A stretch of DNA of 64,000 nt, from the NCBI RefSeq assembly GCF_014873915.1, contig NZ_JADBEJ010000005.1:2046001-2110000 (forward strand), given 5' to 3'. Position 1 is the stretch's first letter; the number at the start of each line of letters is the position of its first letter. The position numbers and the translations under genes are program-made. Shown here one piece after another: positions 42,441 to 50,614 of the stretch. Source of the DNA: Amycolatopsis roodepoortensis (GTDB taxonomy: Bacteria > Actinomycetota > Actinomycetes > Mycobacteriales > Pseudonocardiaceae). The notes under the pieces were generated by a model. It did no database searches and was not told the DNA's origin. It saw only the letters and a program-made list of their open reading frames with translations.

Positions 42441-43070
42441 ATGGTGCGCGGAGTCGGCCGGACGGAAGGCATCCTGCTGGCCGGCTCCGTGGTCGCGGTG
42501 CTCGTGGTGACCGGTGTCCTCGCCAGGTCCCCCGGCACCTGGCTGCTGGAAGTCGTCTGGGTGCTGATCGGGCTGCCGCTGGTGGTGGCCCTGCGCAAAC
42601 GTTTTCCCCTGACCCGGCTGCTGTGCTGGCTGCTGGTGCTGCACGCGATCGTGCTGTGTTACGGCGGGCAGTACACCTACGCGGAGACCCCGGCGGGGGA
42701 ATGGGTGCAGAGCTGGCTTGGCACCCAGCGGAACAACTACGACCGGTTCGCCCACGTCGTCCAGGGTTTCGTCCCGGCGATCGCCGTGCGCGAGGTGCTG
42801 CTGCGCCGGACCCCGCTGCGACCCGGTGCCTGGGTCGCGTTCCTGACCGTCTGCGTCTGCGTGACGATCGCCGCCGGTTTCGAGTTCGTGGAATGGCTCA
42901 GCGCGATGATCGCCGGCGCGGGCGCGGACGATTTCCTCGGCACCCAGGGAGATGTCTGGGACACGCAGTGGGACATGTTCCTCTGCCTGTGCGGCGCGGT
43001 GCTCTCCCTGCTGGTCTGGCGCAGGGTGCACGATCGGCAACTCCGGGGGATTCCGGCGAACAGCCTGTAA
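42441..43070 (+). CDS. YjdF-like (DUF2238) membrane protein
   Basis: 209 residues with five to six membrane segments. Family marks are YTYAETPAGEWVQ, NNYDRFAHVVQGFVPAIAVREVLLR in pieces, AAGFEFVEWL and DFLGTQGDVWDTQWDM, all polar residues within the membrane as in E. coli YjdF. Function in the family is unknown. It starts 34 nt after the PEP-mutase-like gene. Confidence 0.85.
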   Translation: MVRGVGRTEGILLAGSVVAVLVVTGVLARSPGTWLLEVVWVLIGLPLVVALRKRFPLTRLLCWLLVLHAIVLCYGGQYTYAETPAGEWVQSWLGTQRNNYDRFAHVVQGFVPAIAVREVLLRRTPLRPGAWVAFLTVCVCVTIAAGFEFVEWLSAMIAGAGADDFLGTQGDVWDTQWDMFLCLCGAVLSLLVWRRVHDRQLRGIPANSL

Positions 43071-43133
43071 TGCAGGTAACCAAGCAACGATCTCCTGTCC
43101 TGCGTGTTCAGCGCGGCAGATACGGTCCTCGGC

Positions 43134-44555
43134 ATGACTCTGCGAGCCGCGGCGGTGCGGCGGAAACCGGTCGCCGACCTGATCGCCGACAGTGATCACG
43201 GCACGCTGAAGCGATCACTCGGCCTCGGGCAGCTGACGATGCTCAGCATCGGCGCGACGCTGGGCAGCGGGATCTTCGTCGTGCTCGGCGAAGCGGTCCC
43301 CGTGGCGGGTCCCGCGGTCGTGCTGTCGTTCGTGCTCGCCGGGGTCACCGCGCTGTTCTCGGCGCTCTCTTACGCCGAACTCGCCGGAATGATCCCGGTG
43401 TCCGGTTCGTCCTACTCCTACGCCTACGCGACGCTCGGTGAGCTGGTCGCCTGGGTCTGCGGCTGGTGCCTGGTGCTCGAATACGGCGTCTCGGTGGCGT
43501 CGGTGGCCGTCGGCTGGGGGCAATACCTCAACGAACTACTGCGGCTGGCGTTCGGTTTCGCCATCCCCGACGCGTTCAGCCAGCCGCCGGGCTCGGGCGG
43601 GATCGTCAACGTCCCGGCCATCGTCGTCGTGCTGCTCGCCATGTTCCTGTTGCTGTCCGGCGCGAAGGAGAGCGCGCGGGCCAACGCGATCATGGTCGTG
43701 ATCAAGGTCGGCACGCTGGTGCTGTTCTGCGCGATCGCGTTCTCGGCGGTGCGGGCGGCGAACTTCGCCCCGTTCCTGCCGCTCGGCCTGGCCGGGCTGA
43801 GCGCCGGTGCCGCGAAGCTCTTCTTCTCCTACATCGGTTTCGACGCGGCTTCCACCGCGGGCGAGGAGGCGAAGAACCCGCAGCGGGACCTGCCGAGGGC
43901 CATCCTGCTCTCACTCGCCATCGTCACCGTGCTGTACTGCCTTGTCGCCGTGGCCGCGGTCGGCGCCCTGCCGTGGCAGGACTTCGACGGCCAGGAGGCC
44001 GCGCTCGCGCATGTGCTCGGCGCCGTGTCCGACAACCCGCTGTGGGCCGGATTGCTGGCCGTCGGCGCGATCGTGGCGATCTCCAGTGTCGTGCTGACCG
44101 TCCTCTACGGACAGACGCGCATCCTGTTCTCCATGTCGCGCGACGGGCTGGTCCCCGCTTCGCTGTCCAAAGTGGACCCCAAAACCGGGACGCCCCGGAT
44201 CAACACCCTGGTGGTCTCCGGCTTCGTCGCGACGCTGGCCGCGTTCGTCCCGCTCGGGAAGCTGGCCGACGCCACCAGCATCGGCACGCTGTTCGCCTTC
44301 GGGCTGGTGAACATCGCCGTCCTGCTGCTGCGAAAGCGGCAACCGGAGGCACCGCGCTCGTTCCGGGTGCCCTTCTCCCCTGTCACCCCGATCCTCGGGG
44401 TGCTGTGCTGCGGCTACATGATGCTCAGCCTCGACGGCGAGACCTGGATCGTCTTCGCCGGCTGGATGGCGCTCGGCCTGGGCATCTACTTCGGTTACAG
44501 CATGCGCCGATCCCGGCTGGCCGTGGATTCGCCCGTTCGCCGCCATAATTCCTAG
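43134..44555 (+). CDS. APC-superfamily amino acid permease
   Basis: 473 residues from ATG 43134 (no clear ribosome site). Twelve hydrophobic segments. The first has SIGATLGSGIFVVLGEAV, the unwound helix-1 binding motif; FFSYIGFDAASTAGEEAKNPQRDLP in the middle and RILFSMSRDGLVP later are typical of the cationic amino acid transporter (YfnA/CAT) branch. It imports amino acids with protons. Short charged ends; no regulator adjacent. Confidence 0.93.
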   Translation: MTLRAAAVRRKPVADLIADSDHGTLKRSLGLGQLTMLSIGATLGSGIFVVLGEAVPVAGPAVVLSFVLAGVTALFSALSYAELAGMIPVSGSSYSYAYATLGELVAWVCGWCLVLEYGVSVASVAVGWGQYLNELLRLAFGFAIPDAFSQPPGSGGIVNVPAIVVVLLAMFLLLSGAKESARANAIMVVIKVGTLVLFCAIAFSAVRAANFAPFLPLGLAGLSAGAAKLFFSYIGFDAASTAGEEAKNPQRDLPRAILLSLAIVTVLYCLVAVAAVGALPWQDFDGQEAALAHVLGAVSDNPLWAGLLAVGAIVAISSVVLTVLYGQTRILFSMSRDGLVPASLSKVDPKTGTPRINTLVVSGFVATLAAFVPLGKLADATSIGTLFAFGLVNIAVLLLRKRQPEAPRSFRVPFSPVTPILGVLCCGYMMLSLDGETWIVFAGWMALGLGIYFGYSMRRSRLAVDSPVRRHNS

Positions 44556-44601
44556 CCTGTCCAGCCCTAGTACGAGCCGGATCATTGAAGTGACGGTGAT
44601 C

Positions 44602-44643
44602 GGTAGGGGACACTTCCGTCCGCCCCCACGGAAAACCCCTACC
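44602..44643 (+). repeat. interrupted hairpin in 5' region of 44660 gene
   Basis: GGTAGGGG and CCCCTACC form an outer stem, with TTCCGT/ACGGAA inside, separated by small asymmetric internal loops. It ends 16 nt before the ATG. It could be a leader structure that covers the ribosome site, or the terminator of the permease gene. Confidence 0.45.
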
Positions 44644-44659
44644 GTGAACCGAGGTCCCC

Positions 44660-45583
44660 ATGCGCCGATATGGCATTACCGTGCTGACCGCGTGCCTCGC
44701 CCTGTCCCTCGCCGCATTCCCCGCCTCCGCTACCGCGCAAGAGACGGCGGCTCCCTTCTGTTATGAAGAACCGGTACAACCGAAAGCCGACGTCAGTGAC
44801 ATAAAGGCCGGTTTCCAATCCACGAAGTGGTTGCAGACGATCCAAGCCGTGTACAAGCGGCGCTGGCCCAGCGGCGAAGCCCTCGCGATCGCGCAGGCCA
44901 AGGACAAGTACTTCAGCCAGTTCGTGAACAAAACCAGTTTCAACGCGCTCGCCGAGTCCCTGATGGTGGCGATCCACGAAGAGACCCACATGTGGGACCT
45001 GGATCCGTCGAGAACATCGTGGGACGTGTACGTCTCGGCGTGGATCGACGCTTCCCGGAAGGCGATGAAGGTCCCGATCCACGGCGGCTTCCCCCGCCGC
45101 GAGATCCTGCCGCTGATCACGGACGATCTCACGCGTTCGATGGACGACATCTACCTGCGGGATCAGCAGCAGGGCTCGTACCGGATGCAGGGGATCATCG
45201 CGGAACTCAACGCCGGGCTCATGGGATTGCCCGCGGCGAGCGTCGTCGCCGAGTACATCCAGGGCGTCGGCGCGAGCAATTCGCGGGACATCGCGGCCAC
45301 GAACATGCGTTACCTTCAGCTGTACCTGCGTGTCGCCAAGAGCAAGTACCCCGATTACTGGGCCAAGATCAAGGCACAGCCCGAATTGCGCGAATTCGTG
45401 CTCGTCGAATTCCTCCGGACCGCCTACTGGCTGGATCAATCCGCACCCCACGCCGCCAAACTCGGCAGCGCGGACGTGGCCAAGATCGTCGCCAAGAACT
45501 ACGCGCCGGAGAACGTCGCGATCATCGAGGAGTTCACCGGAGCCAAGGTGAACACGGGTGCGGCCAGGAACTGCACGCTCTGA
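44660..45583 (+). CDS. secreted protein with HExxH motif, putative metallopeptidase
   Basis: 307 residues. Signal peptide 1-27 (ASATAQ end). AIHEETHMWDLD gives HEETH at 106-110, and IIAELNAGLMG about 75 residues later could supply the third zinc ligand, as in gluzincins. Two Cys at the termini (PFCYE, RNCTL) may form a disulfide. The rest is helical. No family is recognised. HExxH within a helix and a helical E-x-x-A partner make a peptidase plausible but unproven. A strong terminator follows. Confidence 0.6.
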   Translation: MRRYGITVLTACLALSLAAFPASATAQETAAPFCYEEPVQPKADVSDIKAGFQSTKWLQTIQAVYKRRWPSGEALAIAQAKDKYFSQFVNKTSFNALAESLMVAIHEETHMWDLDPSRTSWDVYVSAWIDASRKAMKVPIHGGFPRREILPLITDDLTRSMDDIYLRDQQQGSYRMQGIIAELNAGLMGLPAASVVAEYIQGVGASNSRDIAATNMRYLQLYLRVAKSKYPDYWAKIKAQPELREFVLVEFLRTAYWLDQSAPHAAKLGSADVAKIVAKNYAPENVAIIEEFTGAKVNTGAARNCTL

Positions 45584-45590
45584 CACCGCG

Positions 45591-45632
45591 CGGCCTGCCG
45601 GTGGCGGACGCGGGTCCGCCACCGGCAGGCCG
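45591..45632. terminator. strong bidirectional hairpin
   Basis: A perfect 19-bp stem (45591-45609 and 45614-45632) with the tetraloop GCGG lies between the convergent ends at 45583 and 45638. Confidence 0.85.
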
Positions 45633-45637
45633 TCCCG

Positions 45638-45991
45638 TCACGGCACGAAGACCGGCTGGTCCAGCGCCCAGAGCCAGGAGCCGTCCGGCTGACGGCGGGC
45701 GACCTCGATGGTCGCCTCACCGGTGGTCAGCGTGGACGCCGTGAGCGCGAGGTCGCCGCCCACCAGCGCCGGATGCTGCCTGCCCGGCAGGAGTTCCGGC
45801 GCGGCCGCGACGAACTCCTCGTACACCTTGCGGATCTCCGCGTGCCCTTTCGCGATGTTGCCCGGCGGGAACGCCAGTACGGCGTCCGGTTCGTACAACG
45901 CCACCAGTCCGTCGACATCGCCCGCGTTGCCTCGCTCGATGAAGAACCTGCCCAGATCGTTCGGCTCGGTGGCCACAGTCCTACTTGTCAT
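45638..45991 (-). CDS. SnoaL/DUF4440-like NTF2-fold protein
   Basis: 117 residues. The helical start FFIERGNAGDVDGLVALYEPDAVL, then FPPGNIAKGHAEIRKVYEEF and C-terminal strands with RQPDGSWLWALDQP are the SnoaL/YybH pattern. Such cone-shaped proteins bind or isomerise small molecules. It is divergent from a WYL-domain regulator, a pairing seen often in actinomycetes, and is probably controlled by it. Confidence 0.88.
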   Translation of the reverse strand: MTSRTVATEPNDLGRFFIERGNAGDVDGLVALYEPDAVLAFPPGNIAKGHAEIRKVYEEFVAAAPELLPGRQHPALVGGDLALTASTLTTGEATIEVARRQPDGSWLWALDQPVFVP

Positions 45992-46053
45992 GGGGATGAG
46001 CCTCGCAGCGAATCACGACATCCTGTGTCGTGTATTCCGCTAGAGTTCCGGCC

Positions 46054-47025
46054 ATGCGCGCCGACCGGCTGGTCTCACTGGTGCTGCTGTTGCGGCACCG
46101 CGGCCGCCTGTCCGCGACCACGCTCGCGCGCGAACTGGAGGTCTCCACCCGCACCGTGTTGCGCGACATCGAGGCGCTGTCGGCGGCGGGTGTCCCGGTG
46201 TACGCCGAACGCGGCAGGCACGGTGGTTTCGGGTTGCTGCCCGGTTTCCGGACCGAACTCACCGGGCTGAACCACGACGAGGCGCTCGCGTTGCTGATCG
46301 CCGGATCACGGCGCGGCGCGCAGGCCTTCGGTCTCGGCTCGGCGCTCGCGTCGGCCATGCTCAAGGTGGTCGACGCGCTGCCGGAAGGCCAGCGGGACAC
46401 CGCGGCGGGCGCGGCCCGGCGCCTGCTCATCGACCCGGAGACCGATCTGCTTTCGCGCCGGGTGGCCGCCGAAGAGGTGCCGGACACCGTCGTCTCCGAG
46501 ATCCGGCGCGCGGTGTTCGCGGGACACAAGCTGCGCATCCACTACGCGGCCGAGGGCCGGGCGCCGCAATGGCGCACGGTGGATCCGATCGGCCTGGTCA
46601 CCGTCCGGGACCGGGGCTATCTGCTGGCCACGAGGTCCGGCGAGGACCGGACCTATCGGCTGTCCCGGGTGCGGGCCGCCGAGGAACTCCCCGAACCGGC
46701 GCAACGCCCGGACCGGGTGGACCTGGACCGGACCTGGCAGGAACGCAGCACGCGGTTCCGGAGCGGAGGGGACCAGGTTGTCGTGTCGGTGCTGGTGGCT
46801 CCGGCGCGGCGGGGCGAGCTGGTGGGCACCGCGCTGGCCGTGCTCACGGAAGAAACGGCCGAGGACGGGCGGCTGCGCATGGAGGTGACCTTCCAGGACG
46901 CGCGGCACGCCGAATGGGCGTTGTGGCAACTCGCCACGGACGCGGAAGCCGTTGCCCCACCATGGTTGCGCGCTTCCCTGCGGGATCGGGCCGTCGCGAT
47001 CAGCAGCCGCTATGGCGAAGGGTGA
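46054..47025 (+). CDS. YafY-type HTH/WYL-domain regulator
   Basis: 323 residues from ATG 46054. DeoR-like HTH: RADRLVSLVLLLRHRGRLSATTLARELEVSTRTVLRDIEAL in pieces, then the wing GRHGGFGLLPGF. The WYL domain follows: RIHYAAEGRAPQWRTVDPIGLVTVRDRGYLLA, then YRLSRV. WYL domains bind small or nucleic-acid-like ligands. Probable controller of the divergent NTF2-like gene. Confidence 0.93.
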   Translation: MRADRLVSLVLLLRHRGRLSATTLARELEVSTRTVLRDIEALSAAGVPVYAERGRHGGFGLLPGFRTELTGLNHDEALALLIAGSRRGAQAFGLGSALASAMLKVVDALPEGQRDTAAGAARRLLIDPETDLLSRRVAAEEVPDTVVSEIRRAVFAGHKLRIHYAAEGRAPQWRTVDPIGLVTVRDRGYLLATRSGEDRTYRLSRVRAAEELPEPAQRPDRVDLDRTWQERSTRFRSGGDQVVVSVLVAPARRGELVGTALAVLTEETAEDGRLRMEVTFQDARHAEWALWQLATDAEAVAPPWLRASLRDRAVAISSRYGEG

Positions 47026-47057
47026 GGCCGAACGCGGCGGGGCGGGATAATCCGGCC

Positions 47058-47506
47058 ATGACGAACGCCGCCCTGGGAGGGGCAGCCACGACTTTCAAGG
47101 TGCTGCTGAAGGAGTACCGCGTCCGGGCCGGCCTCACGCAGGAGGAACTCGCCGAGGGGTCCGGGGTGAGCGTCCGCGCCATCAGCGACATGGAACGCGG
47201 GATCGCCAAGAGCCCGCAACGCCGGACGATCGAAGCCCTCGCTGCGCCGCTGTCGTTGTCCGACGACGAGCTGACCGGTCTGCAGAAGGCCGCGCGGCAG
47301 GGCCGCGCCCCCGCGCGAACGCGCGCCGCCGGTTGTCCGAGGCCGAGGAACTCTACGAACGCATCGGGCTGACGCAGGCGCGGATCGACACGCTCGGAGA
47401 ACGGGCGGCGCTGTCAGAGGAGATGGGCGACCCGGTTTCGGCGCGCGCGGGCCGGGGTCTCCGTGACCGGCTCGGTCGCTCCGATGTGGACGGTTCGGGG
47501 CCTTAG
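47058..47506 (+). pseudogene. broken XRE-family HTH gene
   Basis: ATG 47058 opens an XRE domain (FKVLLKEYRVRAGLTQEELA, VSVRAISDMERGIAKSPQRRTIEAL) typical of the head of large HTH-NB-ARC-TPR regulators. After about 80 codons the frame loses sense and stops at 47372. A different frame continues with SEAEELYERIGLTQARIDTLG and SEEMGDPVSARAG to a stop at 47506, a TPR-like or coiled-coil tail. A frameshift, and probably a large internal deletion, explain this. The first 104 codons could still make an HTH protein. Confidence 0.6.
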
Positions 47507-47923
47507 GCTGATGCTCCTCGAACGCCGAGGCCGGTCCAGCCTCGCCTGGGTCGTTCCGAAGCGCGTCGGCTGTGTCCGTCGCCGCTGAACAACGGGCACG
47601 AACCTAAGCCGGGTTGACGTCCGATTCAGGCAGGCTTCCCGGCAGAACCGGGGCTGGTGGTTTCTGCCGGTTGGTTCGGGGCTGGACGGTGGTGGTGTTT
47701 TCGGCCGGGGAGAGACGGTGGTTGAGGCTGTGGGCTCGCAAGCCGTTTGCCTGCGGGCATGCCTCGGGGTTCGCCGGTGGTGAAGGGTTTTCTGAAGCTG
47801 GAAACCCAGCGGCCAAGGCGAGGCGCTCGTCCTGTGACTGAGGGCAGGGTCGGGCATCCACGATGCCTGTCTGCGGGCATGCCGAAGGGCCCGTCGCCGG
47901 TGTGGCTGGCGGGCTCTTCGGGT
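47507..47923. other. 417-bp interval without a supported gene
   Basis: Several overlapping frames exist on both strands, none with a recognisable product. The words CTGCGGGCATGCC recur at 47751 and 47872 with similar flanks (CGCCGGTG), a loose direct repeat of about 120-bp period. Probably decayed DNA between the broken XRE gene and the DUF222 gene. Confidence 0.45.
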
Positions 47924-49177
47924 TCAGCGGTGGTGCAGGGTGTTGCGGCGAGGTTGTCGAAGCGGATCTCGGTACTGCGGTGGGATGAATTCCGGTAACC
48001 CGTCGGCCGCCATGCGTACTTCCCAGTCACCGTGGTGGATCAGCCGGTGATGGAACCCGCACAACAGCACCAGATTCCGAAGATCCGTCGGCCCGCCGTC
48101 CGCCCAGTGGATGATGTGGTGGGCGTGACAGTTCTTCGGTTTCCGATGACATCCCGGGAACGCGCAGCCTCCGTCCCGGATGTTCAGCGCGCGTCGTTGC
48201 CCTGGGGTGACGAACCGCCGCAGCCGACCCACATCCAGAGGTTCACCTGCGGCACTCATCACGACCGGGAGCATCAGGCAGTCGCAGGCGGCGAGTCGGG
48301 CTTCGCGGGCGGTCATCGTGCCGACGAAGTCCAGGCACGCGGTGCCGAGACCGGATTTCAGCTCGTCGAGTCCGATGGCGACATGAACAAGCGTGCGGTA
48401 GCCGCTGGTGCCCGGCTGGTCCGGGCACGCGATCGCCAAGTCGAGGAGTTCGGCCCAGGCGTCGCCTAGGCGTTCGCATTTCATCCGCAGGTCCGCCTGA
48501 CCGAACTCGTCTACCGGTCGCGGCTGGGCGTAGGCCTCCAGCGCGGCGGCGGTGCGGGCACCGGTCTCGTCATCCAGCAGACCGGTCAGCTTCCAGAAGC
48601 CGTCCCTGCGCCGCTCCAGCGTGATCTCGCGGCGTGGATCCTTGGGTTCGGGGTCTTTCGGTTCGTTGCCGTCGGGGTCCAGCCAGCCCAGCAGGTTCGC
48701 CTCTGCCTTGGCGAGCTGGTGCGGACCGGCATTCGGGGCCAGGTCGGCCAGGATCTTCTCCGCGACCGCCCGATCCTCAACCGAGGTATCGGCAGGGAGC
48801 CTCTTCAAGATCTCCAGGATCTGATCGATCCGTTCGTCCCCGACCAACCCCTCCGCGGCGACCGCGGCCGTCGCGGGAGCCATAGGCGGAACTTCGTTGC
48901 CGTCCAAAGCCCGGGTGGGGTTCAGGGCGATCGCTCGCTTCACCACCGCACCCGCCTCGGCCCGCGACAACCCCGCCATCTCCGCGAACCAACTCGCCGT
49001 ACTGCCATGCCCGAACAAGTCTTTCGCGCCCCGAGACTCGACCTCCGCCAAGAACCGCCCCAACCCAGCGGTCGCCACCCGAATCACCCGCAACGAATGC
49101 TGCACACCATGGGCAAGCTCCAGCTTGCCGGCACGCCACAACTCCTGCGGCAACTCGGGGAGGAAGGTCTCGGACAC
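47924..49177 (-). CDS. DUF222/13E12-repeat HNH endonuclease-like protein
   Basis: 417 residues from GTG 49177. A TATTAT -10-like box lies just before the GTG, so the mRNA is probably leaderless; a TTG at 49195 is the alternative. The long helical DUF222 domain (ELPQELWRAGKLELAHG ... ERRRDGFWKLTGLLDDETGARTAAALEAY in pieces) precedes a C-terminal HNH: CAFPGC, HAHHIIHWADGGPTDLRNLVLLC and HHRLIHHGDW. The two Cys pairs should hold a structural zinc. This 13E12-type family is multi-copy in actinomycetes and linked with mobile DNA; its role is unknown. Confidence 0.92.
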   Translation of the reverse strand: MSETFLPELPQELWRAGKLELAHGVQHSLRVIRVATAGLGRFLAEVESRGAKDLFGHGSTASWFAEMAGLSRAEAGAVVKRAIALNPTRALDGNEVPPMAPATAAVAAEGLVGDERIDQILEILKRLPADTSVEDRAVAEKILADLAPNAGPHQLAKAEANLLGWLDPDGNEPKDPEPKDPRREITLERRRDGFWKLTGLLDDETGARTAAALEAYAQPRPVDEFGQADLRMKCERLGDAWAELLDLAIACPDQPGTSGYRTLVHVAIGLDELKSGLGTACLDFVGTMTAREARLAACDCLMLPVVMSAAGEPLDVGRLRRFVTPGQRRALNIRDGGCAFPGCHRKPKNCHAHHIIHWADGGPTDLRNLVLLCGFHHRLIHHGDWEVRMAADGLPEFIPPQYRDPLRQPRRNTLHHR

Positions 49178-49249
49178 ACCTCTATAATACCGCAATTCAT
49201 CGAACAGACGTTCGTAATTTTAAGCGACAAGCGAAACGCAAGAATAACA

Positions 49250-49289
49250 CCGAAGGGTGAACCGGCCACCAGCACCGATTCACCCTCGG
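49250..49289 (-). terminator. hairpin downstream of the Dabb gene
   Basis: CCGA-A-GGGTGAA pairs with TTCACCC-TCGG with one bulged base and a 17-nt loop. It lies just past the stop at 49312 on the minus strand, ending the MFS-NmrA-Dabb operon. Confidence 0.45.
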
Positions 49290-49311
49290 CAACCCTGGAG
49301 CAATTAGCCGA

Positions 49312-49752
49312 CTAAATGCGAAAGGGCCCACCGGTCGACGGCCCATGCCTGCCAGGCGCGGCGCTACCGCTGTACTCCCTGAGATCGGCGACCAGTCCGG
49401 CCACATCGGGCACGTTCTCGAACCGCCGCCGGTGCACGTCGGCGATCTTCGCGCCGATCTCCGGATCCGGGTCGTCGGTGACGTCGTAGGACACGAACCT
49501 GTCGATCAGCGGCAACCCGATACGGTCCATTTCGAGATGCGCCGGGTGATTCATGTACTCCTCGTAAGCCTCGATGTCTTCGAGCACGGTGACGGCGCCG
49601 TAATCGAATTCCCCACCGAAGTCGGGGCCGACGACGCGTGCTTTGATGACGGGAATGGCGTTGATATGGTCACCCATCCGCGCGAGCCCAGCCGCTTTGT
49701 CCTCTTCGGAAACGCCGACCTTGAGCGTGAACCGAATGCAGTGATAGATCAC
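49312..49752 (-). CDS. Dabb-domain (stress-responsive A/B barrel) protein
   Basis: 146 residues from GTG 49752, overlapping the reductase stop by 4 nt (GTGA). A ferredoxin-like beta-alpha barrel: IYHCIRFTLKVGVSEEDKA, then FDYGAVTVLEDIEAYEEYMNHPAHLEMDR in parts. The tail after about residue 115 is extra. Members include stress proteins and small polyketide cyclases. Translationally coupled to an NmrA-like gene and downstream of an MFS exporter. Confidence 0.85.
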   Translation of the reverse strand: MIYHCIRFTLKVGVSEEDKAAGLARMGDHINAIPVIKARVVGPDFGGEFDYGAVTVLEDIEAYEEYMNHPAHLEMDRIGLPLIDRFVSYDVTDDPDPEIGAKIADVHRRRFENVPDVAGLVADLREYSGSAAPGRHGPSTGGPFRI

Positions 49753-50588
49753 TGCGCGGAAAAGTGGTCGCGGGCGAATTCGGTGACGTCGCGCGCGGGT
49801 TTCCCGGTCAGCTCGGCGACGGCCATGTGCACTTCGGCGGCTTCTCCCCTGGCGTAGTGCGCGTAGTCCTCGATGAGGCCGTCGATCTGCCACGGCGGAA
49901 GCAAACCGGCCAGTGCCGCGGCGAATTGATCGGCGGAGGTGTCGTGGAAGGTGACGGTCCGCCCCATGGCTTCCGAAAGAGCCTGGGCGATCTGGGCGTG
50001 GGTCACCGCACGCGGTCCGGTCAGCGTGTAGGTCCGGCCGGCGTGCCCCGTTCCGGTCAGCACGGCCGCGGCGGCGTCCGCGATGTCCCTGGTGTCGATG
50101 GCACTGACAGCGGCGTCGCCGATCGGGGCGGCGAGGAAACCCTGTTCGATGGTGCCGGAGAACGCGAGCAGTGCCTGCAAATACAGGTTGGGACGCAGCA
50201 CGGTGTACTCGATCCCGAGCGATCGGACGTGCGCCTCGACTTCGGCGTGCCAGCGCAGGAACCGCACCGGCGAGTCGCCGCGCGCCGCGTACTGCGAGAG
50301 CAGCACGAGCCGGTTCACCCCGGCGTCCCGGGCGAGGTCGGCGAACCCGATCTGGAGCGAGGCGGCGTCGGATGCGGAAGGACTGTTGAGGAAGACCGCG
50401 TCGACGCCTTTCAGTGCCGCGCCGACCGCGTCGGGATCACGCAGATCGGCGACGACGGTTTCGGCGCCGGGGATGATCCGCCCGGGGTCCCGGGTCATCG
50501 CGCGGACGGCGACCCCGCGGGTCAGCAGGGCGGGAATCAGGGCGGATCCGAGGGTTCCGGTCGCGCCGGTCACCAGGATGGTGTCCAT
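49749..50588 (-). CDS. NmrA-like NAD(P)-binding oxidoreductase
   Basis: 279 residues from ATG 50588, with AAAGGA upstream. TILVTGATGTLGSALIPALL cofactor loop, VFLNSPSA, RLVLLSQYAA, YTVLRPNLYLQALLAF and DTRDIADAAAAVL. Closely similar in plan to the protein encoded at 9590-10408. Probably a small-molecule reductase or redox sensor. Middle gene of the operon opposite the LAL regulator. Confidence 0.9.
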   Translation of the reverse strand: MDTILVTGATGTLGSALIPALLTRGVAVRAMTRDPGRIIPGAETVVADLRDPDAVGAALKGVDAVFLNSPSASDAASLQIGFADLARDAGVNRLVLLSQYAARGDSPVRFLRWHAEVEAHVRSLGIEYTVLRPNLYLQALLAFSGTIEQGFLAAPIGDAAVSAIDTRDIADAAAAVLTGTGHAGRTYTLTGPRAVTHAQIAQALSEAMGRTVTFHDTSADQFAAALAGLLPPWQIDGLIEDYAHYARGEAAEVHMAVAELTGKPARDVTEFARDHFSAQ

Positions 50589-50614
50589 TGTGGAATGTCC
50601 TTTCTCGACAGAGG

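Noticed and set aside
44602..44643. Riboswitch in front of the HExxH protein gene
   Set aside because: Only a simple interrupted hairpin is visible and it matches no riboswitch class I know; kept as an unexplained leader structure.
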